From Seminavis robusta (Eukaryota; Bacillariophyta; Bacillariophyceae; Naviculales; Naviculaceae), in the NCBI GenBank assembly GCA_903772945.1, contig CAICTM010000457.1:1-64000 (forward strand): a DNA stretch of 64,000 nucleotides, given 5' to 3'. Positions 1-9,808 of this stretch are shown one piece after another. The translations under genes and the position numbers were made by a program. Position 1 is the stretch's first letter; each line of letters opens with the position of its first letter. The notes beneath the pieces were generated by a model, which worked only from the letters and a program-made list of their open reading frames with translations, had not been told where the DNA came from and made no database searches.

Positions 1-1
1 T

Positions 2-1033
2 TGGGTCGGTGCCATGCGGGTCAAGTACGGAACGGCCGCCGCCAAATCCGGAGCCCGCATTATATCGCTGTGTGGATTTGATTCCGTTCCCAGCGACTTG
101 TCCATTTTTGCCGCTGTGCAAGCCTTGCGCGCAAAAGTACCCGACGCTCAAGTAGAAACGGCACGAACGTGGCATTCCGTGTTTGGCATGGCCGGAGGTG
201 GAACTTTGGCGACCATGCATCAGATGCAACCCGATATTGGCCGGTGTTTCTTGGACAGTAGCAACAACAATTCACTGCGTCCGGTTCTCTTTATGCTATT
301 TGATCCACTCGTCTTGACGCATCCCGAAACGGTTCGATTCAATCCGGATCATCAAGACGATCGAAATCGCATGGCATTGGCCGAATGGTGGAATCTATTG
401 CCGTATCCACATACCATTTTCAAACAAGGAGTCAGCATTCCCTTTTTCATGGGCGTGTGCAATTCCAAAGTGGTTCATGCCAGTGCCCTGGCATTGAATT
501 ATGGACCCAACATTTCGTATTACGAACGATTCTTACCACTGGGATTCGAATTGACACTGGGATTTGGACTCTTTTCCACCATTCCCAGTCTCATCATTCT
601 GTTTGCCATTGCCATGGGAGGATTGATCCTACAAATACCCATTCTCAGTGATTTACTACTCAAAGTGTTTGCTCCGCCGGGAACCGGTGCTTCGGATGAA
701 ATGTGTGCCAAAGGGCATGCCGAAGTCTATGCCGAAGTCAAGGCACCACTGTCGGTAGCCGGCAAGGTTTCGTGTGCCAATGTTTACATGGAGTTCCAAG
801 GAGATCCCGGCAACATGGTCACGGCACAGTGTGTCGTCGAATCGGCATTGAGTTTGGTACTCGATCGCGACAATTTGCCACCACGCAGTAAAGACGGGTT
901 TGGGACACCAGCTGAGCTTTTAGGGCCCGTATTGCTACAAAGATTGAGGAACACAAAAGTGCGGCCGGTGACGGTGAAAACCAATGTGCGAAAGAGTGAA
1001 CGAGAGCACGAGTACAAAGTGTACATTTTTTAG
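2..1033 (+). CDS. Saccharopine dehydrogenase-like oxidoreductase (SCCPDH family), 5' end outside window
   Basis: The reading frame is open from the first bases of the window, so this is the C-terminal three quarters of a longer protein of about 430-450 aa; the N-terminal NAD(P)-binding Rossmann half is missing only because the window starts here. The visible part begins with the family signature ending in CGFDSVPSDL, followed by the (G/S)GGT segment (MAGGGTLAT) typical of SCCPDH proteins. A hydrophobic stretch around visible residues 185-215 (LTLGFGLFSTIPSLIILFAI) matches the membrane/lipid-droplet-binding hairpin of eukaryotic members. Family members are membrane-associated oxidoreductase-like proteins of uncertain substrate; they are not shown to act in lysine breakdown. 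The frame ends in VYIF followed by TAG. The ATG at base 14 is internal, not the true start. Confidence 0.85.
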   Translation, partial: WVGAMRVKYGTAAAKSGARIISLCGFDSVPSDLSIFAAVQALRAKVPDAQVETARTWHSVFGMAGGGTLATMHQMQPDIGRCFLDSSNNNSLRPVLFMLFDPLVLTHPETVRFNPDHQDDRNRMALAEWWNLLPYPHTIFKQGVSIPFFMGVCNSKVVHASALALNYGPNISYYERFLPLGFELTLGFGLFSTIPSLIILFAIAMGGLILQIPILSDLLLKVFAPPGTGASDEMCAKGHAEVYAEVKAPLSVAGKVSCANVYMEFQGDPGNMVTAQCVVESALSLVLDRDNLPPRSKDGFGTPAELLGPVLLQRLRNTKVRPVTVKTNVRKSEREHEYKVYIF

Positions 1034-1322
1034 TTAGTTGTTAGTAATGACTATGCATACGAGAAGCAAGGGTGTGTCCATTGACTTGGTGACAATACAT
1101 TACTAGCGAGCGTACGGTAGTAACTAGATGCTGTACCTGAGCTTCCATGTCTCGTACTACTAGCTATCTAGCACTAATGCCATCCTCGCACTGGTGGCCA
1201 CTCTCTGAAAGAAGCTAGCTAGTATGATGGAGTCACTTTCTAATGGTAGGCATGCAGCCAGAAAGAAACAAAAGGGCTCCTACAGTATTCCAAAATACCG
1301 GTAGCACTCGTGGCTGCACACC

Positions 1323-1406
1323 CTGTACCCGTACCGGTACGGTACCTGTACCGTACCAGTACCCATCTGAAATTTTCAACCTGGAATTTTTACCGACCGG
1401 TACCAT
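1323..1406. repeat. GTAC-rich palindromic cluster upstream of the next gene
   Basis: Short overlapping palindromes made of GTACC/GGTAC words (for example GTACCGGTACGGTACC) fill about 40 bases, followed by ACCGACCGGTACC 50 bases before the next start codon. Similar clusters occur in other gaps (about 22015-22040, 30960-30975, 31190-31230, 40360-40430). They could form hairpins or be remnants of small repeats; no function is shown. Confidence 0.5.
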
Positions 1407-1457
1407 GAGAAAGCCAAGATACCGTTCACACCATCCCCCAAGCTCTTTCGATAGAAG

Positions 1458-2525
1458 ATGGCGACGGACCCTCTATCACCAGCCATTGGACTCCAAGAGG
1501 CCATCGATAGAGCCGGGTTTTCTTCGTTCCGGTGCATTGCTGATCTCGGCTTTGTCAGTTGGCGTCCTCCTCCAAGGAATCGAGGGAAGGGAGCTCCCTA
1601 TCGGTACAAATCATTGTCCAAAGCCACAGCGGGCCAAGTCAGGAATTTCACCGTGTCGGGGGAGACTGCTGCCCCGCCCTCGTTGGTGGATTCTATTGCC
1701 AACATTACAGTGCCCATTACTTTTCGTACAAACCTCCCGAGACAAGTTGTGGCACATAGGTATCCATACGGCCAGGTTGGAGTGGCGTCCCTGTACCATG
1801 CTGCCAATCATTCTACACAAGTTGACTTGGGGACACTGGACTTTTTCTTTGGATGCTCTGCATTGGAGATTCTCTCAGCAGAGAAAAAGATTCGCCACAT
1901 GGTGCCATACTTGGTCCTCAAGGTGCCGGGCACCAACATGATAATGGTCCATTACGACCTCGGCAAAATCCGACAGGACTACTCTGTCCCGGGCTTTCAA
2001 TTTGAACGACTGGTGACGGGGCAGCCCATGAGTGCTCGCCACAATGTCGGGTTCACAGAACATGTTCAGGTGATGCAGATTGGCCAGTATCGTGTGTTGA
2101 TGACAGCCGAAGCCGACGCAACAACGAGCGCGGGAGCACAACAACATCCCGTCGAAGTCAAACTCTTACAACAAGGATACGGTGGAACCAAAGTCTTCTT
2201 TCAAATGGTGGGAAGTGGAAGCCTTACGCTGTGCAAGGGCAAGAATCGCAAGGGAGTGTTGACCAGTGTCCAAACTGTGCCCTTGTCGCGTATGGCTGAT
2301 TCGCTTGCAGAAAACAACGATACCGCCTCTCTGGAACAAAAGATCATTCGCAATATGGAACGTCTCAAGGAATGGGACCGGAAAGGCTGGTTTGCCGAAG
2401 GCAAAGCCTACCGTTTGGATTTCAATGAAGCCGGTGTCATGGAACTGAATGCTGTATCGCGGAGGGACACATTGCTGCCACCCGACGCAGTGGTGAAAGA
2501 ACTTCTCGCAACAGCACCAAAGTGA
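1458..2525 (+). CDS. Divergent DXO/Rai1-like protein (putative PD-(D/E)XK-type nuclease fold)
   Basis: A 355-aa intronless frame starting at ATG 1458 (MATDPLSP). It has no obvious signal peptide or membrane segment. Three stretches recall the decapping/RNA-surveillance family DXO/Rai1: a EAD motif near residue 218 (TAEADATT), an EVK motif about a dozen residues later (HPVEVKLL), and a downstream block GVLTSVQTVPLSRM that lines up well with the GFVSSLKTFPTMKM-type block of animal DXO. In DXO the E-x-D and E-x-K residues bind the catalytic metal ions. The canonical basic segment between these blocks is reduced (KVFFQMVGSGS). If the match holds, the protein would remove or survey incomplete RNA 5' ends. 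Overall similarity is low, so this is an inference from motif order; it could be an unrelated lineage-specific protein. Confidence 0.55.
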   Translation: MATDPLSPAIGLQEAIDRAGFSSFRCIADLGFVSWRPPPRNRGKGAPYRYKSLSKATAGQVRNFTVSGETAAPPSLVDSIANITVPITFRTNLPRQVVAHRYPYGQVGVASLYHAANHSTQVDLGTLDFFFGCSALEILSAEKKIRHMVPYLVLKVPGTNMIMVHYDLGKIRQDYSVPGFQFERLVTGQPMSARHNVGFTEHVQVMQIGQYRVLMTAEADATTSAGAQQHPVEVKLLQQGYGGTKVFFQMVGSGSLTLCKGKNRKGVLTSVQTVPLSRMADSLAENNDTASLEQKIIRNMERLKEWDRKGWFAEGKAYRLDFNEAGVMELNAVSRRDTLLPPDAVVKELLATAPK

Positions 2526-2688
2526 TTGAATGATATCCTCCTTTGTGTCTTTTGTCGGGATGGTCTGACTTTACAGAATTCTACACTGCCATTAGCACAA
2601 CATCTATCTAACACCTGCACCTCAAGAGGGATTGCATGTGCATGCACCGCGTATGAATGCTCTTGAACTTTTTTGTTTCAAACAGCCA

Positions 2689-3840
2689 CTACTCCTCACC
2701 TCCAAAGAATTTGCCATGAATGAGCTGTTGCTGCTTTCGCAATGCCCTTTTGTCTTTCCTTTGCTGTGTCATGTCTCGGATGAATCCACAAAATGCCTTC
2801 TTTCCCGAGAAAAGAGTAACTTCCTGCACACCCAGTTCCACCTCCAACTCTGTCCCATCCTTCCTCCGCGCTTTTACCTGTCGTTTTTGCCCAATCACTC
2901 GCTTTTGTCCCGTTTCCATGTATCGTTGCAGGTAGGCATCGTGGTTTTTGGCATGGCCATCGCCACAAATAAGTGAAATGTTGCTTCCTAAAAACTCTTC
3001 TCTGGTGTACCCAAACATGTTGCAAGCGGCGTCATTTACGATTTGTATGATCCCCTGCTGATCAATTTCCACCATTCCATCAAACGAAGCATTCACCATG
3101 GCCTGTGCCAGGGCTTGTTTTTCCTGTAACATGGCTTCATGTTGCTTCAAGAGTGTCAAGTCTTTGAAGAATCCACAAAAGAATCGATTCCCGGTGGAAA
3201 CATCTTTGATTTCTTGAATGCCCAACTCACAAGGCACTTCGGTCCCATCCTTCTTTTTAGCCGTTACCTCTCTCTTCTTACCAATAATACGACGCACTCC
3301 CGTTTGGAGGTAATTCTGCAGATAGGCATCGTGTTTCTTGGCATGTTCCCCACCACAAAGCATGCTGATATTGTGACCCACAAGCTCACCCTCGGTGTAT
3401 TGGAACAAGTCCGTGGCAGCGTCGTTTGCCGTGACAATAATGCCTCTGTCGTTGATTGTAATGACTGGATCCAAAGCATGATCGACCACTTCTCGGACGC
3501 GTTCGTGTTTGGTGCAAATGTAGGCCGTGTAGTAAGTGGTGGAGGCAGGACAGCAGGGACACTCGGTGGTGACCCAATGAATGTTGCGTTCGCTTCGTGT
3601 GGTCGTTCCATCCGCCATGACAATGCGACAGTGATCCAGGGACCACCATCTATTGTTTTCTGCTGCCGGACACGCGAGGATTTGGGTGATGGAGCTGCCT
3701 TTGCACAAAAAATGTTCGGCTGCTTCATTGCGATGCAACACAGTGCCATCGGATGCCAGCAGCAGTGCGCGTTCCGAGGCTCCATCCAAGATGCTGCTAA
3801 TGATTTTGGCTGTGGGACATAATTGGGACGTGGGCGTCAT
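2689..3840 (-). CDS. Multi-PAS-domain sensor-like protein without visible output domain
   Basis: A 383-aa frame from ATG 3840. Two clear PAS/PAC units lie at about residues 118-245 and 246-370. Each has the run ITINDRGIIVTANDAA or IDQQGIIQIVNDAACNMFGY, then HAK-HDAYLQ-Y, then IGKKREVTAKKKDGTE or IGQKRQVKARRKDGTE, which is the PAC strand pattern of FixL-like PAS proteins. The N-terminal 100 residues (ALLLASDGTVLHRNEAA) look like a third, degenerate PAS. There is no LOV-type NCRFLQ cysteine motif and no kinase, cyclase or DNA-binding domain. The C-terminus is a short charged helix. PAS units bind small ligands or mediate dimerisation; here the protein is probably an adaptor or sensor subunit of an unknown pathway. 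The two good PAS units are similar enough to suggest internal duplication. Confidence 0.8.
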   Translation of the reverse strand: MTPTSQLCPTAKIISSILDGASERALLLASDGTVLHRNEAAEHFLCKGSSITQILACPAAENNRWWSLDHCRIVMADGTTTRSERNIHWVTTECPCCPASTTYYTAYICTKHERVREVVDHALDPVITINDRGIIVTANDAATDLFQYTEGELVGHNISMLCGGEHAKKHDAYLQNYLQTGVRRIIGKKREVTAKKKDGTEVPCELGIQEIKDVSTGNRFFCGFFKDLTLLKQHEAMLQEKQALAQAMVNASFDGMVEIDQQGIIQIVNDAACNMFGYTREEFLGSNISLICGDGHAKNHDAYLQRYMETGQKRVIGQKRQVKARRKDGTELEVELGVQEVTLFSGKKAFCGFIRDMTQQRKDKRALRKQQQLIHGKFFGGEE

Positions 3841-4267
3841 GGCTCTGGATTGTTTTACACTACCACCTGGTACCAGTACTTGCTAAGAAAGAAAGTGATG
3901 AAAATGACAGGTTGGGAGACTTGTGAGACAGATTTTGAAGATTCTCATTGTTGGGGTTCGCATAGCCGTCTGTCTGACGTCCCAGCTGGAAAAGGGATCA
4001 GTCGGTGTTAGCGAGTGGAGGTTATTGAGACCGTGTACTGAATGCACATACAAGACTAGTCCACTGTGCCCAATTGTACTATACTTTATTTACTTAGACG
4101 GATTCAAAAATTGAGCCTAACTCTCGCATGACCGTTGGAGTCTTGTGGAACAATAGAAGACTTATTCGCAGAGGTGCAACGTACCTCTAGCAGAATTCGT
4201 CCTCTCTCAGTGCTCACATTTTGCGTCCGTAGAGCTTCGAGCGCAAGTTTTCAGACACTACATCATC
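3841..4267. other. Intergenic gap, divergent promoters
   Basis: 427 bases between the PAS gene (minus) and the small plus-strand gene at 4268. No coding signal or repeat of note. It must hold the promoter of the PAS gene and the left boundary of the transposon that follows. Confidence 0.5.
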
Positions 4268-4867
4268 ATGTTGTTTACTGCTAGTCATGCATTCAAACAG
4301 TGGCTAGATGTTAACAGTCGCTACCCTTACAATGAACTAAGGAAAACCAGGCAGAGTTATAAGCTCAAATATGTTTTGCTGGAGGATCAAACAGACAGGG
4401 AAGATCCCAAAACCCAGTACTATCTTGTGAAGACCAGATACTTGTCCAGTGGCATCCTGGAGCAACTCATCATGGAAGGGAATGCGCTGCCAATGACACC
4501 TGATCAGACTTGGCTCTTGGAGGAGATGTTTGTGTGGGGTGTCAGGCACAGCAATGAATGGTACAGTGAAGTGTTGTCTGAACTGGCATGGGAAGTGTAT
4601 GAACATGAACCTGTTACAAAGAAAGAGATGTGCAGAGAGGCAATCAAACCACTTATTAGAGGTGCCCTTCACCAGCAAGGTATTGGTGTAGACCATATTG
4701 AAGTGAAGGAATTGCTACTTACAGAGTGGGAGCACTGGTTCGACACAGAGTGCTGGAGCCAGCACAAGCACAATCTGAGTGGAATGACAATCAGTAGTGA
4801 GCAGTACATTATCAACAGAGCTGCATTCACTCTCCATCATGGTGGCTACTCTTACCCAATGTATTGA
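4268..4867 (+). CDS. Small protein of unknown function, transposon-associated
   Basis: A 199-aa frame from ATG 4268 (MLFTASHAFKQW), ending in GGYSYPMY. It is rich in Trp and Tyr (for example EWYSEVLSELAWEVYE and EWEHWFDTECW), acidic in the middle, with no signal peptide, membrane segment or zinc motif. It runs towards the transposase gene on the other strand, 96 bases away, so it is probably the second gene of the transposon rather than a host gene. I do not recognise the family. Second genes in eukaryotic DNA transposons often encode DNA-binding or helper proteins, but nothing in this sequence proves that role. Confidence 0.6.
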   Translation: MLFTASHAFKQWLDVNSRYPYNELRKTRQSYKLKYVLLEDQTDREDPKTQYYLVKTRYLSSGILEQLIMEGNALPMTPDQTWLLEEMFVWGVRHSNEWYSEVLSELAWEVYEHEPVTKKEMCREAIKPLIRGALHQQGIGVDHIEVKELLLTEWEHWFDTECWSQHKHNLSGMTISSEQYIINRAAFTLHHGGYSYPMY

Positions 4868-4963
4868 ATATGTGTCAGCTCTGGAAAGAAAAGAAAGGAA
4901 GCAGCAACTGTAAGACTTGTTGTTGTTTGTTATCCAACACAGTGTCACTGGTAACAATAGTAG

Positions 4964-7900
4964 TCAAAACTTACAAGACACAGTCTCATACCAATCAGCA
5001 ACTGTTGATGCCTGCCATGGGTGGATAGCTTTTGTGCAGCTGATACCAAAGCCATTGTTATGGCAATCCTCTCTCTCTCTGCACCTCCCACAATAGTCTC
5101 TTGTACAGGTAGCAGCCACACCCTCATCACAAACCACATGGTTGCTCCTCTTGAATCCACAGCGCTTGCAATATCTTCTACTCCTGAAGCGCCTCCTGGT
5201 GGGCCTTGCTGGTTCTGTTGGAGGGACCTGAGTGAGGGCGAGTGCAAAGGCAGTTGCAGTGGTGTTGTTTTGAGCTCTGCCAGCAGCCACCGCCCCAACA
5301 GTTACATCTGCATTGAGTACTGTTGGATTGCCAAGTGGAGTTTCGCCATTTCCAACATAAGCAGCAGGGGCAGTGTTGTAGATAACTGGTGCCGCTGTGG
5401 CAGAAATCGATTGTCTGTTTCTGCGCAGCTGGCCATCAAGCCGATTCCTGTCGCTGTCATCAGTTGGCAGTACTCCCTCAAGACTGCGCAGCTGCTGTAC
5501 CTTGTCATAGTGCTCCTGTAAAAGCAAACGACTCTTGTACCTTATTTGAATCACCTCAGATTGGTCCCCTTCTGTGCTCCAAAGCTTGAAACGGCGCGAC
5601 ACTTCCCCATTCCAGTCTCTTTCGAATGCTTTGAAGCTTTGTGCTCCATTGGCGATATTCCTATTATATCGAGTCACCCAATCATCAAAGAGACTGGCTT
5701 CTTCTCTGTCAATGGCAGTTGCTCCTGTTGAACTGTCGGGTGAGCGAAATGGTATCCATTGGCAATTGTTGGTGAGCCGTCGGAAGGCTTCAAGTGTGGT
5801 TTCGGAGGATCCATCTGATGGGAGGAGACGGTTCAGCTCTTGTTGAATGAGAAGTCGATTCGCCCTGTCGTTTGCCTCCGCTCTTTCACTGGCGGCATTG
5901 AGTTCAGCATTTCGGCGAGTGGCTGCTGTATTGGCGGTGGTTGCAGCGATGTATTCTTCCTCACTACCGAATACTTCAATATCCAGGTCATCACCTAATT
6001 CTCTGCCGATGGTTCGCTCAATTTCTGCTTGGGATTCCGGCACTTGTTCCTCATCAGGGACATCTTCTTCATTATCGCCAGATCCATAGCCATCGGTAGT
6101 ACCGTCCGTAGGATTGGACACTTCTGTCGTCTCCACCATCGATTGATAAGAGAATCCCATGTACTCATCTGCCTGGTCGACGGATTTCTTTGGAGCCGCG
6201 AGGTCATAAGGTAGCTCCTGGAACCCCACCTTCTCTGCATAAGCATTTAATAGCAGCAGTTTCTCTGTGTTGAGGATCCCATAATCCTTTCCACCAAGAC
6301 GAATGACGGTTTTCCTATCATTGCGTTCTTCAAAGAAGCAGCACATAATCCGTTCCCCGCGATGCACACCTATATAGTCAATGGAACAAATAAATGAACC
6401 AGCAATGTTTCAGTAGCCAAAAACGCGATGTTTGGAGAGCACAAACTTCAACTTACCAATGTACGTGGCCACCAACAAGGTAGCCAAGTCGAGATTGTCT
6501 CGCTCATTGGTGTTAGTGCCACGAGCGACATAAGTAACATCAGTGGCAGGATTTCGCCGAAAGATATCAACCAGCGATGTTGGTGGATCGCTTAGACATC
6601 CATTATCCACATGGACCATCTGTTTCCTTACAATGTCTGTGAGTTTCCACTGCTTCATGAACAGCTTCGGTCGAGGGGAGTTATCACCAGCTGGTCGGGT
6701 AGACAATACCCTGTAAGTCTCGGCATCCTTGGTTTGGACATAGTTGATGACGGCTTCAACGTTGCTCCTAAGTGTTGCTGGTGGGGGGATAATGGACTTC
6801 GCCTCTTTCAAGATTTCTTTCACTGTTGGTTCCCTATCCAACTTGTCTTCTAGCTTCTCTTTTGCTCTTTGGTATTCCTGTGGAAGAATCACAAACAAAG
6901 CACGGGACATCAACCCACGGAAGATTCCAGCTTGTACCGAAGATTGGTCAACCATCAACTCATTCCACCGCTTTAACCAATGGAAAGGATCGAGTAGGAT
7001 GAGGGTGTTCGCAAAGATCCCTTTCAATATGTTCTTAACATTGCAACAATTGTCCACGTAGAGGACTTTGACACAGTTCTCCACCGGACCGAATCCATCT
7101 CCCTTTGCAGCATGTGCGTTCCTGTTCAATCGATCCCTCAATCGAATGAGATCTTCCTTGATTTCGCTAAAGGACTCTGAATGCTTCAGTGCCTTCCAGA
7201 ACACTGTGAGACCATCCTCATTCTGGATTGTAATGATGCACTTGAATGGTTGGAAGCTGCATCCTTGCTTGGTCCACACTCTTATTTTTTGGGCCAGCTT
7301 GTAGTTGAAATCAATCTTGAGCAAACTTGCGGTCAGCCCACACATCTTCTGTTCTTGAAAGGACTTTCGGTGGTGGAAAACACTGGTAACAAGACTGTCG
7401 ATTCTGTACTTGGATAAGACACGTCCATTATACCCCATTTTATCACCGAATTCTGAAAAGGCAACAAGTGGTTCCTCCTGGTCTGTCACCGGATCTTCAG
7501 GAACTGGTGGAGCTGTTCCGTGTTCTCTCTGATATTCCACCAAGGTGTCAACACTGTTATTATATGCTTCAATGGCGCGTTCCACTTCCAAATTCCGAGA
7601 CGACATGACTTCTTTCAGCTGGTCATAATGAGTTTGAACAATTATCTGCCAGTTGCGCATGGGCTTCAGACTTGGGTAATCCCTGTAATTGGCTGCCAGT
7701 AATTCAAAGCAGGTGTCGATCCCATGATTCAACAATTTACGAATTTTCGTTGAGCCAAGGCCTTTCAAGAAATTGCGAGTGCCGTGGTGGTTGTGATTGT
7801 CTTTGGTTGACAGCATGGACCGGAATGACCAGTCGGCAGCAGCCCTGTTCTTCGCAGAATCATATCTTGATCTAGCTGAGCGGACATCGGCCATGGCCTT

Positions 7901-8626
7901 ATTCTGGGCATTGATGAGGCGTTGGTGGGCAGTGGCAATATTAGTTGTGACCGGTGGCATCAATTGTGGAAGTGTCTTCTGCTTTTTCTTTGGCCGGATC
8001 TTGTCAAGTCCTATGGCTGTAAGATATAACTGGTGGTCTTCATAATATGCCATATATGCCATGCGGACTAGCTTCTTTGCGATTGCAGCGGTAGCTTCTT
8101 TATAGGAACTCTCCACCACCAAGCTGTGGAGATTCTCGTCCACAGCAAAACCATGCCCAAGAAAAAAGGTGAAGTACCCATAGTAGAGCGAAGAGTCCAG
8201 CTGCATTGATTCCTTGTTGTAGCCCGCAAATCTTCGGCCGCACTTGGTGCACAGGTAGAGCATGGTGTCCAAATATTGAATGCGCGAAACACCAAACAAC
8301 ACTTTGGGGCAATTCACCCAACGAGATTTCTTCAGATCAACTGCGTTTCGCTTCTTGCAATGAGGACAGCAGGGAACATGGTTTGGAACCAATACATGGG
8401 GTATCCAAACAGCCAATGCTTTAACATAGAAGTGCTCCGCGGTACTTTTTGCTCCACGCTGATCAAGCAGCATGCTGTCATAGCGACCTCCCTTGGTGGG
8501 AGTAATATTCCTCCAATCTCTCGGTGGTCTGAAGAATCCCTTGGGATCGCTGTCAATGGCGCCCCTAGTCTTTACCACAAATCGCCATTGAGCCTCTGAT
8601 AGTTGCTTTGGCTTTCGTCTGCTCAT
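4964..8626 (-). CDS. Transposase (N-terminal Zn finger, RNase H-like DDE core, C-terminal Cys cluster), two exons
   Basis: Exon 1 runs from ATG 8626 to base 6457, exon 2 from 6369 to 4964. The 87-nt intron 6456-6370 begins GTAAGT and ends TATATAG; splicing joins ...VATYIG to VHRGERIMCCF in phase 1 and gives about 1,191 aa. Without splicing the frame stops at 6410. Residues about 84-140 hold a zinc-binding region (PCCPHCKK, then YLCTKCGRRF). The RNase H-like core shows an Asp in LKIDFNYKLA, an Asp in VLYVDNCCNVK, and then LLDPFHWLKRWNE, the expected order for a DDE/D transposase. The C-terminal exon is acidic and low-complexity, then ends in a Cys-rich cluster (YCKRCGF, CTRDYCGRCRERE). This resembles transposase families expanded in diatoms and other protists. 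The frame is uninterrupted, so the copy may be recent or active. Confidence 0.8.
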
Positions 8627-9808
8627 TGTCCATTGCTTGTCGGTCTATTACTAGTAATGAATCAGTCAGTCAAGTCTTCTTCTGTCATTGCTTTCGGTGG
8701 AGTTCGATTTTTCAACTGCCGGCTAGGGTTAAGGACCGAAATTTCACGCTCTAAGTGGGAATATTTGGACAGGAGCAAACAATGTGCAATCGAGTGTAGA
8801 CTTTAAGCTTAGAAAGAGACATGTAAAGACATGCGAGATATAAGGAAATTGACATCCATATGTTACACGTGGAGGCATATGAGGGTAGAGGAGAAAAGCA
8901 TCGACTGGAAGGACGCTCACCCTCCCCCCCCCTTTCTTTTTTCCTCCTGAGAAGAACCAACCCGGATCAAGACCGATCAGTCCGACCCTTACAGCTCCTG
9001 CTGGCTTTTTCAGAAGATTCATTCGATCGTGGCAAAAAGTGGCACGAACTTGTTTTCTCTCCAGATGCCATCACTCTCAGAGCTGCTCCTTCACCGTTGC
9101 AGTCGACGACAGCCCTCGCCATACGGAAGACACTTTGCTAGAAAGGACCCCCTCCGAAGAAGATGCAGTTGACCAGGAAGGCCTAAACGGAAGCAAGAAT
9201 TGGAGAGCCCCCTCTCGCAGTACTTGCTGCGAACTGGTTGGCATCTGCCGGTAACGGGTAGACGAATGCCTTTGGTTGTCACATTCCTTTTCCATACCCG
9301 TATGCATGAAATCGTAGCTAAGATGCTACCGTACTGCTGCACAAACCATGTCTAGTTCCTCCTTCTGGCAATGAAGCATTGGAACAGCCGCAGTCACATC
9401 AACACAATGGAGGTACAGTCAGTCAAAGCCAAGGTGCCATGGCTGCGGTTCCAAATGGGCCCACAGGACAAGATGAATTCTGCAAGAAGCAAAGCTCCTC
9501 TGGGATCCTCCGGGATGGTGCCTGACAGTGTCATTGTCGCCCTTCATCATGGTTCCAGCATGGTTGAAAGCTGTTGAATCGAATTCGATCGACTATCCAG
9601 TTGATTCGAATTTGGAACATACATTCGAATACTGTAGTATCAACGTCAGCAATACGCAAGCAAGACTGAAGGCTCTTTTGGTCGTGTACAGAAACACTTT
9701 TGTGCCGAGGCGCTCCAACGCATTGGCAATTTTCATACGCAATGGTTCCATACCCCAAGGCGAGCCACTGCTTGCTGGAAAGTGAGAGAGAAGAAGAAGG
9801 AGCCTTCT
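8627..9808. other. Intergenic gap with no gene recognised
   Basis: About 1.2 kb between the transposase start and the amine oxidase start. It contains a C-run near 8927-8936, otherwise unremarkable sequence, and only short frames without family features. It holds the promoter of the amine oxidase and probably the right end of the transposon. Confidence 0.5.

Larger units (their letters stand above)
4268..8626. mobile_element. DNA transposon with zinc-finger DDE-type transposase and small convergent gene (outer limits uncertain)
   Basis: The coding extent of an element made of a minus-strand transposase gene (4964-8626) and a convergent 199-aa gene (4268-4867), with 96 bases between their stop codons. 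I could not define convincing terminal inverted repeats. A weak match, about 18 of 27 bases, exists between 4234-4260 and the complement of about 8730-8756, which would place the ends just outside the two genes. A second copy of the element in the same genome would settle the limits. Confidence 0.6.

Noticed and set aside
4234-8756. Possible terminal inverted repeats of the first transposon (4234-4260 against the complement of about 8730-8756)
   Set aside because: Only about 18 of 27 positions agree and no target duplication was found; noted but not annotated as repeats.
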